Positions 10,601-19,819 of a stretch of 64,000 nt of DNA are shown here, piece by piece. The DNA is taken from contig NC_090610.1 of NCBI RefSeq assembly GCF_004359215.1, positions 6,383,564-6,447,563 of the forward strand, written 5' to 3'. Position numbers and translations under genes: made by a program. The DNA is from Bremia lactucae (lineage: Eukaryota > Oomycota > Peronosporomycetes > Peronosporales > Peronosporaceae). The notes beneath the pieces are model-generated. The model was not told the DNA's origin, searched no databases, and worked only from the letters and a program-made list of their open reading frames with translations. The stretch's first letter is position 1. Each line of letters begins with the position of its first letter.

Positions 10601-13250
10601 TTTGGCGCCAAAAAGCCCCCTTCCTGTGCCAAATACTTATATTATGAAAAGCCCGTTGCTGTCTTCGCATACAAGGTCTGAAGACTCTTCGTCGGTTTCG
10701 AACTCATTTGATTATTCAAGCTCGTCGCAGTTCTCTAACACCAATGAACCCGTCAAAACTTTGGAGAAGGTTCCTTATAGCCCCCCTCCGGTGACAAGCC
10801 CACCGCAAAAGCAAATTTTGACGGACACTACTAAAAGATCTCAAAAAAGCTCTATAAAGGGAAAAGAAAGCTCTGACCATTCTGCGTCTTCGGGTTCTGA
10901 TACGGCATCGGCAGACTTATTAAATGCAACGGATACACCAAAGAGTCCCCCTCCAGTTTCATGGAGCCCCCCTCCAGTGGCTGCCCCTTCAAAAATTAGT
11001 AAGGCTCCGTCAAAGTTGATTTTCATGTCTTCGGGCTCCGATGACTTGGCAAACTCGGGGGATGCAGCTTCAGCCGATTCGTCGGAAGCATCAAATCTCG
11101 TCGAATTTACATCTTCAGACTCGTCTTCATATTTAAAAGACAAAATTTCGAGTCCTGCTCCTGTAACTCGACCTCCAGAAATAACGGTAAAAACGATAAA
11201 AGCGACGGGCAATGAAAACGACAAAAGGAAAAGTACCTTTCTGTCGTCGTCGACAGGATCATCGGACAGTGGTAACAATAAAAATCAAGCAAACTTTTCG
11301 TCGGCATTAACAGCTTCAGATGATAAGTATGAAGTTGGACAGGTTAAAAGTCCGTCAAAATCGACGGCAGCTTCTGACGAAGGCAACAAGATTTGGCAGA
11401 CTGAATTAGTGTTAAATTCATCCGAAAAGACTACGCCCAGCCCAGTTCAACGGACAAGGGTGCCTAGATCAGCGGGCTTGGTAGTGCCTCCATCTTTAGA
11501 CTCGCTAGAGTCTTTGGGTACCGTGGCTCCTGCCAATGCGGTGGACATTGAAAATGCGTCGGCTGAAGTTGTGTCGAATGAGGCGGATTTAGAAAGCGGC
11601 AAGAATACGTTTAATCACGATACGCTCATTTTGTTAGGCGACACGGGCTCTACGATCGTGTATACAGATGGAAGTGCAACTACGACATATGAAAAATATA
11701 CCCGTGGTGACGTTAACCTAAAGGCTATTCACGACGCCAATGGATCATATGGTAAAATTGTCGTTGGTGGTGGCAATCGCGTCAATTTGCCGCCAGGTGC
11801 GTCTATTTTGCTGTCAGCTACGTCCCAAGAGATTCACAACGCGTTGCTTTACGCAAGTTATGCGCTCGGCATTGTCTCAGCTGTTTTGTTGATTTTTTTC
11901 CATCTATTAGCTCTTCAGCGCCCCCCGTGGTTGAGTAACCAATCTAATGGACACGGTCGTGTTAGCATGGAATGGTTTATGCCAAATGTTTGGGAGCTCG
12001 TGGTTGCCGTGGGCTACATGCAACACGTCAATTCAATTTCTATGCTGGAACTTACCAAGGCGCCTCAGATCGTGCTTGATTTTACAGACTCGTTTTCATT
12101 TGTAAATTTGCACATTACGCCTTTAACGACAACCACCGCAACTGAAGCCTCAAGGAGACTGCAACTCATTATTTTGACGGGTACTGTGGCTTTTGCCGAT
12201 CGCATTGGTATCAGCGAGGACGAGGCGCTTCTGAGTTCATTTTGGATTTTTTTGGCGGTTGTGGCCGCTTTGGTTGTACTCTTTATTTTAATTGCTGGCT
12301 ATTCATATTATCGCCACAGTATATCAGCAGATGCATCGTTGACATTTTACCCTCGACAATTGCGCAAAAGCTTCGCTATGTGCGTAGTAGGTCTGGGCGT
12401 GGCATTTTGGGCTCTTAGCATCTTTCCACTAATGTCCATGGCCTCGTACGAACTGGTCATGGAGTTACGATATCGAATGGGGATTGGACTTGCTGTGGCA
12501 CTATTTTGTTTGTGGGCAGTTGCTGTGGGTGGACTCTGCTATGTGTTTATAAGTGTGCAAGCCATCCCAACAAGCGAAGCGTTTCGATTCCGAAACTTTA
12601 GTATTTGGGGCACTATGTACGGTGCTTCAAAGATGACGTTTCGCTATTTCTTTGTCGTGGCAGTGGTAATCCAAGGTCTTCTAGGTATCATCACTGGTGC
12701 AGTGTCGGGAATACCAGCCCAGCTTGTAGCATTGATTGCAACTCATCTTCTCTTTGTCATTGTGACGGTGATTATTCGCCCCTTTGCTTCGCGTTGGGTG
12801 GTTATCGTCGTTGTGGGACTTCGTGTCGTGGCAATTACAAATCTTATTTGCAGCTTTGCGTTTCTAACGTCTAATGGATTAAGCTTGGAGTGGCGCAGTG
12901 TTGTAGCACAGGGTTTTGTCATTTTCAATTCTCTCGTCTTTTTTGTCTTGTTCGCCCGTTACGTCACAATATTTGTGTTGGTGCTGAAGCGCTGGTCAAG
13001 CTACGCTGCACCCGAAAGCTTAATGCATTCGCTGCAGACTTGCGACATGGAGCAGCAGTTGAATCATACCCCGCGCGATGTGCGGGATTACGACCAATCG
13101 CACGAAGGCGGTAGATTCGATACATCAAGAGCACATTTTACGCCTCCACAAGGCTCAATCTCAATTTATTCGTCGTCAAGGACCAAACGGTATAAATTTA
13201 CGCCAACGAATTTATCATCCAATTCGAACGTCGCGCCAACTCCATTATAA
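7644..13250 (+). CDS. giant Ser/Asp-rich repeat protein with C-terminal multi-pass membrane domain
   Basis: A single-exon protein of 1868 aa. Residues 1-32 look like a signal peptide or anchor: a basic run (MERRRRCRR), then ILFTAVAIAISVFWTGFATA. Residues about 190-800 are tandem repeats of 142 aa rich in Ser, Asp, Asn and Thr, with N-S/T sites for glycosylation. Residues 800-1320 stay Ser/Pro-rich with SPPPV-like clusters. From about residue 1400 to 1785 there are roughly nine hydrophobic segments, starting LLYASYALGIVSAVLLIFFH, with a PNVWELVVAVGYMQH segment between the first two. A short polar tail follows. The membrane part resembles the fungal/oomycete TRP-like (flavin-carrier-like) channel domain, but that is a tentative fold impression. 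I infer a surface or wall-facing stalk anchored by a channel-like domain. The function is unknown. Confidence 0.8.
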   Translation: MERRRRCRRASILFTAVAIAISVFWTGFATAKHAVNNRQLEANFNNANSSGSSANKLSFSVDDTGSSPTNNQVANASGTLNLYIPRSTKQHRGSSSRASDSNTDTQMLDITTEASQPPIFELGAILSTPKPDASSDPSSLMTKIPVATTQSPSEPTWSTSSFASDPEAASKTNTALQTETILEIPPATSKPYPDLSNSTQSTNPETSELSAASNSESDLGSNAPSPNSEINNVSAVSNSKSGADVDTQKKNIETNVPLPSPDLNFDTDASTQWTNFETINKTLTSDTDHDTEASLQLKNLDTSDDSAASSSSSTMDSSIQNLEINNPSPTTSPQIETDVNTQWTIPETSDLSAASNSESDLNSNAPSPNREIDNVSAVSNSKSDADVETQRKNIETNAPLPKPDSNSDTDASTQWTNIETINKTLTSDTDHDTEASLQLENLDTNDDSAASSSSSTMDSSIQNLETNNPSPTTSPQIETDVNTQWTNPETSDLSAASNSESDLNTNAPSPNREIDNVSAVSNSKSDADVETQKKNIEINAPLPKPDLNSDTDASTQWTNIETINKTLTSDTDHDTEASLQLENLDTNDDSAASSSSSTMDSSIQNLETNNPSPTTSPQIETDVNTQWTNPETSDLSAASNSESDLTPNAPSPNREIDNVSAVSNSKSDADVETQKKNIETNAPLPKPDSNSDTDASTQWTNLETINKTLTSDTDHDTEASLQLENLDTNDDSAASSSSSTMDSSIQNLETNNPSPTTSPQIETDVNTQWTNPETSDLSAASNSESDFNPNAPSPNTSEYSAASSSKPDSGALIQNLKTKSLSPTTDPDTIAQWKNQETSGLSAASDLESDLVPNAPSSQFDNYVDSQGTVSVTKNIFAASNSQSDSDVDAEWTDPETKDLFAALNYNSDTAVNTQWSNSKSSDSSLASNLDAHGDLDTQRTHAPAEAPVTSSSDLNFKISLADGKSLSASDSSDGSLAPTLSAPQDLAPKSPLPVPNTYIMKSPLLSSHTRSEDSSSVSNSFDYSSSSQFSNTNEPVKTLEKVPYSPPPVTSPPQKQILTDTTKRSQKSSIKGKESSDHSASSGSDTASADLLNATDTPKSPPPVSWSPPPVAAPSKISKAPSKLIFMSSGSDDLANSGDAASADSSEASNLVEFTSSDSSSYLKDKISSPAPVTRPPEITVKTIKATGNENDKRKSTFLSSSTGSSDSGNNKNQANFSSALTASDDKYEVGQVKSPSKSTAASDEGNKIWQTELVLNSSEKTTPSPVQRTRVPRSAGLVVPPSLDSLESLGTVAPANAVDIENASAEVVSNEADLESGKNTFNHDTLILLGDTGSTIVYTDGSATTTYEKYTRGDVNLKAIHDANGSYGKIVVGGGNRVNLPPGASILLSATSQEIHNALLYASYALGIVSAVLLIFFHLLALQRPPWLSNQSNGHGRVSMEWFMPNVWELVVAVGYMQHVNSISMLELTKAPQIVLDFTDSFSFVNLHITPLTTTTATEASRRLQLIILTGTVAFADRIGISEDEALLSSFWIFLAVVAALVVLFILIAGYSYYRHSISADASLTFYPRQLRKSFAMCVVGLGVAFWALSIFPLMSMASYELVMELRYRMGIGLAVALFCLWAVAVGGLCYVFISVQAIPTSEAFRFRNFSIWGTMYGASKMTFRYFFVVAVVIQGLLGIITGAVSGIPAQLVALIATHLLFVIVTVIIRPFASRWVVIVVVGLRVVAITNLICSFAFLTSNGLSLEWRSVVAQGFVIFNSLVFFVLFARYVTIFVLVLKRWSSYAAPESLMHSLQTCDMEQQLNHTPRDVRDYDQSHEGGRFDTSRAHFTPPQGSISIYSSSRTKRYKFTPTNLSSNSNVAPTPL
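8216..10040 (+). repeat. coding tandem repeat, 426-bp period (142 aa)
   Basis: Four full units start near 8216, 8642, 9068 and 9494, with a partial fifth at 9920-10040. Units 2-4 are nearly identical in DNA, differing by a handful of bases. Unit 1 has diverged more. The period is a multiple of three, so the frame is kept. Recent unequal exchange or gene conversion best explains the homogeneity. The shared peptide includes INKTLTSDTDHDTEASLQL. Confidence 0.95.
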
Positions 13251-13835
13251 CCCCAGCTATAGCTCCAGCTCGCGTGGCCATGTCTTTAATCAGTACGTGC
13301 ACTTTCGCTTTTTATAATTTGTATTATTAGCTTCGGTTATCTATAGCCGAACATAAAAACAGATGTGATTCTCGAGTATTATTTAATGAAGTTTCCTACG
13401 ATCAATCATTTGCAGATGTCTAGTTTAATAGCCCAACTAGGACTTGTTGTAGTCCTTTTGCATTTTTAGTGTCTAATTTTGGAAAACTGATGCGGAGCTG
13501 TCTAATATTCTGACATCAGAACCTTCGTTGCCAGCAAGCAAGAAAAATTATATGCACACTTCCGTTTCTTTGCTTTAAGATTTGTTTCAAAACTAGTATT
13601 TTATCCGGACGCATTTTTTATGTAGCAGCATGCAGTGCTTCTGCAGTTCATCAGTAAAATGTGTCAGATATGAGCAATGAAGCTTAAACACCGCGCAACC
13701 ACAGCTAGAGGCAGTTGGGGACAAACACATTTGGGAATATCTTAAGAAATTTCTTAGCTCAGAAACATTGCAACAACGCGATCAAACTTTTTAAGTACCA
13801 AAGCTACAAATTTAACTTTACAAACATTTAACGTT
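13251..13835. other. convergent intergenic region
   Basis: This is 3' flank shared by two converging genes (7644-13250 + and 13836-14591 -). It is AT-rich, with no ORF or repeat recognised. Confidence 0.5.
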
Positions 13836-14591
13836 TTACAGACTCGTAGACGGCACAAACTCAATGCCCTTGCGCAAACTGACGGTATTAGGTGTTGCCG
13901 ATGACTTAACTGAGTCATCCATCGTCGGTAAGAGGCAATCGATCCAGTCAAATAGTTCAGTTTCGTTACTTTTCGAAGCTGAGTATGTTTCAAACGGCAA
14001 CGCTGCCGCCATATTAAAGCTGTAGTAGTGTCGGGCCTGCTGCGTTGGTTGTGCACAGAGATTTTCGTGTTGCTTGAGCATCAGATCGGTGGATGCAATC
14101 GCTGGGAAGAGGAAACGCCCTCGAAAGTCACCAGTCAGAGGTACTGTCTCGAAACTTAAAGTATGGGGGGTCAACACCGGCGCCCTCTTCCAGTAGGGAA
14201 TTACATGTGTACGGGCCGGTCGGTACTTGGGCAGTGTGTAAGAATTTAACGTCTTTTTGCGCGATATTCGCCAAGAGAGTTCAGGCTGATCGCGTAGGAA
14301 ATAATCATTAGAGAACGTACAGACGACGGCTTTAGATTTTGTCCACTTGCGAAAGTTGAAGTAATTGAGTTGGCGCTGGAAACTTGTGTATTTGCAGTGC
14401 TTAAAATATTTTGGCAGCACGCGCGCTGTCATCTCCTGCATGTCGTGGATCTCAAATGCGCGCCCGTCTGGTGTCCAGCGCAACACGTCGTTGCTCTCGT
14501 CGAACAGCATGCGACGCAGACTCCTAAGAAATGGCGCCACTTCGCGCGACGCGGTTGAAACCTTGGCCTGAATGGGGTAAGGGTTTTGCAT
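13836..14591 (-). CDS. heat-shock-factor-type transcription factor
   Basis: A 251-aa nuclear DNA-binding protein. Residues about 17-105 form an HSF winged-helix domain: VAPFLRSLRRMLFDE, then VLRWTPDGRAFEIHD, VLPKYFKHCKYTSFQRQLN and YFNFRKW, which contains the recognition helix. Cys and Tyr stand where animal and fungal HSFs usually have Ser/Asn and Phe (FKHSNFxSFVRQLN), as is common in the expanded oomycete HSF family. The DNA target is therefore uncertain. No obvious leucine-zipper trimerisation repeat (HR-A/B) is visible after the domain. The C-terminus has an acidic/hydrophobic patch, ELFDWIDCLLPTMDDS, that could be an activation motif (inference). Single exon; start chosen at the first ATG. 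Confidence 0.88.
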   Translation of the reverse strand: MQNPYPIQAKVSTASREVAPFLRSLRRMLFDESNDVLRWTPDGRAFEIHDMQEMTARVLPKYFKHCKYTSFQRQLNYFNFRKWTKSKAVVCTFSNDYFLRDQPELSWRISRKKTLNSYTLPKYRPARTHVIPYWKRAPVLTPHTLSFETVPLTGDFRGRFLFPAIASTDLMLKQHENLCAQPTQQARHYYSFNMAAALPFETYSASKSNETELFDWIDCLLPTMDDSVKSSATPNTVSLRKGIEFVPSTSL

Positions 14592-15365
14592 GAAGATCGT
14601 CCGTCGCTTAATAGAATTGGCGTTCCAGCTTAAGTGGATTTCTTAAAGTGAAGCAAATTTAAACCTGAGTTCTTCGCCTGGCTTCGGATTTGTCACGCTG
14701 CCGCTAGCAATACGTCGTATAAGCTGTCACGAAATCACGCCACTCTGGCGTATCCTTACGGCAACGATCCTTATCATCAAGTCAATATTGGTAGTCAGTA
14801 AAGTTGTACGTAAATCTCCCCCATACGCTGGTGGCGCCGGCGGCCCGGGGAAGGACTGCGGTCAATCGCTGGTCAGATGAGCCTTTTAGTCTACTGTAAT
14901 TACATTCCCTCGAAACATTCCAATTGAAATTATTTACAGATTCCGCTCAAATTTGCTTGTGGCACCAAAATTAAAAAAAAGCGGAAATTATTTAACAGCA
15001 TCTAAATCAGTACTTTAATTTGACACCATACGCCTCATCGGTTCTGCACATGACGACCACCATCGCTACCATCTCTTTTACCAGCAGTAAGCTTTGTCGC
15101 CTAGTCGTCGTCAATTGAGTCTCGCTAATCGTAAGAGACATACATCTCTTTTGCTACATATTTTGTGCTTAAAAATGAAAAGATATATCGCGAGTGGCGC
15201 TAAGAGCTTCACACACATTGATTGCTCACAACACGGCGGCTGGCTGAAAATGGTTTTAGTTAAAGGCAATCTCAAATCATAAAACTTGATAGCATAGCGC
15301 AAGTTGACCATTGTACACAAATTTAGCCATCTAAATAAACCTCCACCAATTCGGCATTCGGCTTG
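14592..15365. other. intergenic between two minus-strand genes
   Basis: It holds the 5' flank of the HSF gene and the 3' flank of the 860-aa gene. No coding sequence is supported. Small ORFs at 15094-15320 look random. Confidence 0.45.
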
Positions 15366-17948
15366 CTACACGGTGTTCGTTTTCACGACGTAGACCTGCT
15401 TCGGCTTTCGTTTTGCAACAACTCCCGATGGCTTGTTATCCACTATTGTTTTTTGATCAATTATCTTCGGTTCTCGAGCCGTTTTCCGGTCATTCATAAA
15501 GCTGGGACTCGAGTTTTTACTGGCCACCGTGGCTGAAATCGCGTTCACATGTTGTGTCCCATACTTGAAGCCTGGCGAGTCTGTTGAGGCCATATCAGCC
15601 AAGTGCTCGGTCAAATCCATAACTGTCTGCATCGTCTTTTCAGACGATCTCTTGCACCCTTTAGTACTAGACTTCGCCGGCACGATCTTTTTCTTTGGCT
15701 GCTTTGCCTGCTTAGGTCGCTTTGTCTTCGATCTATTTTCTGCAAGCGACTGCACAGGGTCCGAAATGAACTTGATCTTCTCCTTCTGAGGTTCCGATGG
15801 AGTTTGTAAGTTGTCGGTCACCTTGACCTTCAAGCCGCAGTGTTTATTCATGTGCTCCCCGCTTCTCTGCTGCTTCTTTTTCAAGTATTTCGTATCATTA
15901 GGTGCTAAATCAGTTGCCTTAATTGAGGACAAATGCTGTCGAGCTTGTTTGCTTTCATTCAGTACTACCCGCCGTGACTTGACTGTCTGAAATCCATCGT
16001 CTTGTGGAGCCAGATGAAAACACTCAACTTCTGTCACGAGCTTTACGACATCTCCGCTAGACCCAAATGCAATCGGAGCTGTTGTCGAGGGCAGAAAATT
16101 CAGTGACTGTGCGGCCATATCCTCTTTTTTTCTAAAGCAGCCTTGTAAACCTTTGCAGCTTTGTAAATCGCTTTGGCCACAATTCGCTGTAGTAGTATGC
16201 CGACTGCGTTGAAAATTCGTACCTTTGCCTGGTCTATTAGATTCACGTATGTTGACTGCAGGATAATGGGAGGCTTCACGCTGTTGACGAGAAATATCAG
16301 ATAGCCCAGACTCCAATTGACAATTATCAATAATCGTTGTGACTAAACGCTTGGGGGCATGTTTAGCCTTGCTTTGTCGAGCAAGCACCTTGTTTTCATC
16401 TGGCGCCGTACTCACGCCATTTGAGACTTGAAAATGATTTTTTTTGGCATCATGGACAATCTTTGCTTCCTGCATTAAGCTGCCTGCATCATTAGTCAAA
16501 GCAGCAGCTGGTGCTTTTTCGTTTCTTAAGATACTTCGCGACTTTTCTCTTGATTTTCTTGTCGCTTTTTCCTCAAGTAGACCTTTACAACGCCTAGAAG
16601 CAACAGTTGGTTCTAAAAATGTTCGATCTTTAGCATTGCGGCCATCTGTCCGACGCTTAAGTTCGTCGTGTGCATTCACCATTACGCCAGTCACCGGATC
16701 AAACAACATTTTGGGACATTCCAAAGATTGCGCAGCATTCTGAAGACTTGTGCTATGGTAAGTGGAAAAATTTAAGGAAGGTTCTGAGCTGCTTTCAGGC
16801 GTCTTTTCTTCCATTTGTCTGCTTCGACCCCAACCACATATAGATTGCTGTTTTGAAGGCGACAAATTAAACCGATCCATTTCAACGGACGAATACGCAT
16901 TCGGTTGGTCCGAAATAGTCGGCACTGGCGAATGGGATTCTATACTTCCATTTTGATGTGCCAGTCCGTCACTTTTTATGCTAGAATTACGGCTTTTTGA
17001 CGCAAAAAGATCATCTCGTGCATCGCAATGTCTATAATGAGTCAGCGTGTTAACCAAACCGTTGCTGGCACTTTTATAAGATTGATCAACTTGATCGGAT
17101 GCATCTCGGCAATTCGGAGAACAGCTCGATAAATTGCGATTTTTGCCGCTATGAGAGGCGCAATTTTTACGCCAAAAAAAATCTTCGGAATGATCATCGT
17201 AGCCAGCACACCAAGAGCGAGAAGAAGGCAATTCCGCATTAATACGCGCCCAACGGCCCGTAGCTCTTCCATGCTGCTGCTGCTCCGGCTGCTGCAAAGG
17301 TGAGTCGTTAGAAGCAGCAGCACATTTGATTGATTCATCAACAAAAATTACGCCTTTAACTGATCCGTTCAGATCTGGAAATTCAGTTTCTTTTCGCGCT
17401 TGATAACAAATATTCTGGTGAGCAATGTCGTGCTCTACTGCATCATCCCCCCAACGTCCAGATGTCTCCGCTATCAACTTGGTATGAGTAAGGCTGCTGT
17501 CAGTATGTATACGCTTGGCTTCACTTTCAGGCGCCCGAACTTTTTTAAACGCTTCAGTTGGTCTTATCCCGTCTGCGGAAGCTGTTGGAAGCTCTAATTT
17601 ACTCGCTTTCTGCATTTTTGCACCACCTTCAGCCCAATAGGATGCCGCCGGAACAAGGCTCACGCGAGTATTCTGCAATCGTCCCTGTCGCTCTAAACTT
17701 GGCGTGTTAATTGGTGCAGGAGGTGCCACAGTCGCACGTCGAAGTATGATCATGCGGCTACTATGGCGCTGCAGTGGTCCAGTGGCATTTTCAGATAACG
17801 GCTTGGTACCGAGTGGCGCCTTATATACCGCGTTAAGGTTGCGACTAGAATATTTGGCTCTGATTTTTGTGTCCGTTAGGCTCATAGAGGCGCAAGGTAA
17901 TGAATGACTTTCGCTAACGCGTTCAACCCGAGAAAAGTATGACAACAA
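15366..17948 (-). CDS. uncharacterised 860-aa basic, Ser-rich disordered protein
   Basis: One long frame with no recognised domain. It is rich in Ser, Lys, Arg, Asn and Gln, with no hydrophobic segment and no signal peptide, so it is likely a soluble, mostly disordered nuclear or cytosolic protein (inference). Visible points are an EFPDLNGSVKGV segment, a poly-Gln/His patch (QQPEQQQHG), APQDDGFQTVKSRR around residue 630, and a highly basic stretch RSKTKRPKQAKQPKKKIVP near residue 750 that could be a nuclear localisation signal. A second in-frame ATG 63 bases downstream (17885, MSLTDTKIRAKY) is an alternative start. It is divergent from the PAP2-like gene across about 190 bp. I do not recognise it. 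Confidence 0.7.
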   Translation of the reverse strand: MLSYFSRVERVSESHSLPCASMSLTDTKIRAKYSSRNLNAVYKAPLGTKPLSENATGPLQRHSSRMIILRRATVAPPAPINTPSLERQGRLQNTRVSLVPAASYWAEGGAKMQKASKLELPTASADGIRPTEAFKKVRAPESEAKRIHTDSSLTHTKLIAETSGRWGDDAVEHDIAHQNICYQARKETEFPDLNGSVKGVIFVDESIKCAAASNDSPLQQPEQQQHGRATGRWARINAELPSSRSWCAGYDDHSEDFFWRKNCASHSGKNRNLSSCSPNCRDASDQVDQSYKSASNGLVNTLTHYRHCDARDDLFASKSRNSSIKSDGLAHQNGSIESHSPVPTISDQPNAYSSVEMDRFNLSPSKQQSICGWGRSRQMEEKTPESSSEPSLNFSTYHSTSLQNAAQSLECPKMLFDPVTGVMVNAHDELKRRTDGRNAKDRTFLEPTVASRRCKGLLEEKATRKSREKSRSILRNEKAPAAALTNDAGSLMQEAKIVHDAKKNHFQVSNGVSTAPDENKVLARQSKAKHAPKRLVTTIIDNCQLESGLSDISRQQREASHYPAVNIRESNRPGKGTNFQRSRHTTTANCGQSDLQSCKGLQGCFRKKEDMAAQSLNFLPSTTAPIAFGSSGDVVKLVTEVECFHLAPQDDGFQTVKSRRVVLNESKQARQHLSSIKATDLAPNDTKYLKKKQQRSGEHMNKHCGLKVKVTDNLQTPSEPQKEKIKFISDPVQSLAENRSKTKRPKQAKQPKKKIVPAKSSTKGCKRSSEKTMQTVMDLTEHLADMASTDSPGFKYGTQHVNAISATVASKNSSPSFMNDRKTAREPKIIDQKTIVDNKPSGVVAKRKPKQVYVVKTNTV

Positions 17949-18138
17949 CTCAAAGCAGTCGGCGCTCTTGTATTTTTTTGCACTTGTAAGAGCATTGTTG
18001 CACTGTTAAATAATTACTATTTATAACCGTAGTCATAGTTGCATTGTAAGCCGCGGATTCTATCCCGAAGCAGAGTCGACAGCCGAGAGGCAGGCAACAT
18101 CGCGTTTCTGTCCCCTGAGCAGTCTCCACTGTAGAAGC
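17949..18138. promoter_or_regulatory. probable shared divergent promoter
   Basis: About 190 bp separate the start codons of the 860-aa gene (-) and the PAP2-like gene (+), so both core promoters must lie here. An AT-rich patch (TAAATAATTACTATTTATAA, 18006-18025) sits in the middle. No canonical oomycete initiator is obvious. Confidence 0.4.
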
Positions 18139-19422
18139 TTGAGCAGGTGTATCAATTTGGCTGCCATTATGTCGTATCTGCCAAATTTGCTCCGCACCAA
18201 GCGAAAAATGTCAGGCCCTGTAGGCACGTGGGGTCCGCTGGATGACAAGAGTCTCGTGTCATGGCCCGAGGTCATAGGCGTTTCCTTGAACGTGGGAGGG
18301 GGACGGAAACCCGGATCTTGGTATGAATCGGTGGATAATCGCGAGGTGGCAACCTTTGCGCTTTTTGCGCTCTATATGGTGTCTGACGTGGGTCTGGGTG
18401 TCATGGTTTGGGTCACATTTTTTAAATTTATCATCGAATCTGACCTAAATCGCTCTCGCGCGACTTGGGGGGGTATTTGGCTACTATTTGCCGGCATTTT
18501 TTTCTATATCAGGCGCCTTGTTCGCTCCCGAGTGGATATTCACTTGCGTAGTATGATGGATCACGCCGAGATTTTTGTAGCTATGTCGCTTGTCATGGTT
18601 TTCTCGGTCAATATATCTTTCTTTTTGCACGTGCCGGCCGCGACGCCTCTCAAAGACTTAGGCTTTATGCTGATTCCTGAGCAGACTCTTCACTCAAAGT
18701 GGCGTCCCGTGAGCGACATATTGACCGCTGGATTGCCTGTAATCTTTTTACTACAAACCATTGTCATGAGTCGACCAAGTCGCTGTCGAATTGTGTCATC
18801 TTTCTTCCGCATCGCTACAATTTGCTACTTTCTGCGCATGCTGACGGTGTCTGTGACGTCGCTTCCTGGACCAGCGCCGCACTGCCGCGCTGGCAATCTT
18901 GACTACTTCCCGCCAGCCACTTGGATCGACATCGTCACGCGTGTCGGACCCATATACGGCAACTACAATTCCTGTGGTGATTTGATTTTTTCTGGTCACA
19001 TGGCGTACACGAATTCAGCTGTGCTGCTTTATCTACGGACCCTTGACCGCAATTTTTCAGGTAGCATGTCCTCTAAGATTCGTTGGGCATGCGGCGTGGC
19101 GTATCTGATCATTTTGGCGGTGCTGTGTATCGCCGGCCGCAAGCACTACACTGTCGATGTTGTGTTGGGGGTTATCATATCTACCATGGTATTTTTCCTT
19201 TTTGAGCACAGCTGGAGGCCATTATGCTTCCAAGTGCCATACGGATTGCTGCCGCTGGAAGATTTGCAGTGGATGCACGAATCCCAATTGCGAAAGCGCT
19301 TTAGGATGAACATAACCGATGAAAATGCGGCTAAAACTCAAACTGCTGAGGAAAGTGACGAATCACGTAGGTTGCTTAAGTCCAATGTGTCGACGTATGA
19401 TCAAGTGCAGCTTATCTGCTGA
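18139..19422 (+). CDS. sphingomyelin synthase-like / ceramide phosphotransferase-like PAP2 membrane enzyme
   Basis: A 427-aa protein with about six membrane segments and the four signature regions of the sphingomyelin synthase / inositol-phosphorylceramide synthase family. These include YFLRMLTVSVTSLPGPAPHC (about residues 235-255), CGDLIFSGHM with His287, and HYTVDVVLG with His336 and Asp340. The His-His-Asp triad characteristic of the lipid phosphotransferase mechanism is intact. The enzyme should move a phospho-head group onto ceramide (or diacylglycerol) at a Golgi or plasma membrane. Which head group (choline, ethanolamine or inositol) cannot be read from the sequence. ATG 18169 (MSYLPNLL) is an alternative start. 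The cytosolic C-terminal tail is polar. Single exon. Confidence 0.82.
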   Translation: MSRCINLAAIMSYLPNLLRTKRKMSGPVGTWGPLDDKSLVSWPEVIGVSLNVGGGRKPGSWYESVDNREVATFALFALYMVSDVGLGVMVWVTFFKFIIESDLNRSRATWGGIWLLFAGIFFYIRRLVRSRVDIHLRSMMDHAEIFVAMSLVMVFSVNISFFLHVPAATPLKDLGFMLIPEQTLHSKWRPVSDILTAGLPVIFLLQTIVMSRPSRCRIVSSFFRIATICYFLRMLTVSVTSLPGPAPHCRAGNLDYFPPATWIDIVTRVGPIYGNYNSCGDLIFSGHMAYTNSAVLLYLRTLDRNFSGSMSSKIRWACGVAYLIILAVLCIAGRKHYTVDVVLGVIISTMVFFLFEHSWRPLCFQVPYGLLPLEDLQWMHESQLRKRFRMNITDENAAKTQTAEESDESRRLLKSNVSTYDQVQLIC

Positions 19423-19567
19423 TAATCATTCTGTTGATAGAGCGCCAATCGACTGTATTCCTTTAAAGGCCAAGATTTGTTAGATTGGCTTTGTAACGGT
19501 TATATATTCGTCATTTTCACAAAGCTGAAAGCAAATTACTATTAAATAATTCTCGCCAGGTTTCCTA

Positions 19568-19660
19568 ACCTAGGTGTCCCGTTCCAAAAGTATTATTTCC
19601 TATATGAGTAATAGAAATTATTGTTTCCTATAAGAGAAATAAAGTTGTCGCACCAGAAGC
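19568..19660 (-). mobile_element. LTR-B 3'-end fragment
   Basis: AGGTGTCCCGTTCCAAAAGT followed by TATTATTTCCTATA matches the end of LTR-B read on the minus strand (compare 4529-4580). The TE-rich zone resumes here, about 145 bp after the PAP2-like stop codon. Bases 19661-19819 hold nothing I can name. Confidence 0.5.
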
Positions 19661-19819
19661 CTTATGTTTGACGAAAGCGGGGACTTATAATTGCTTCAAG
19701 AGCAGCTAAGTAGTAAGGATTTTAACAAGCTTACGACTCGGAGAGTCGTACAATCTCGTAGAGCTTATTTAGTCCTGGCTCGGGGGACGTAACAATTCTC
19801 AAAATCGGGAGGCAAATAG

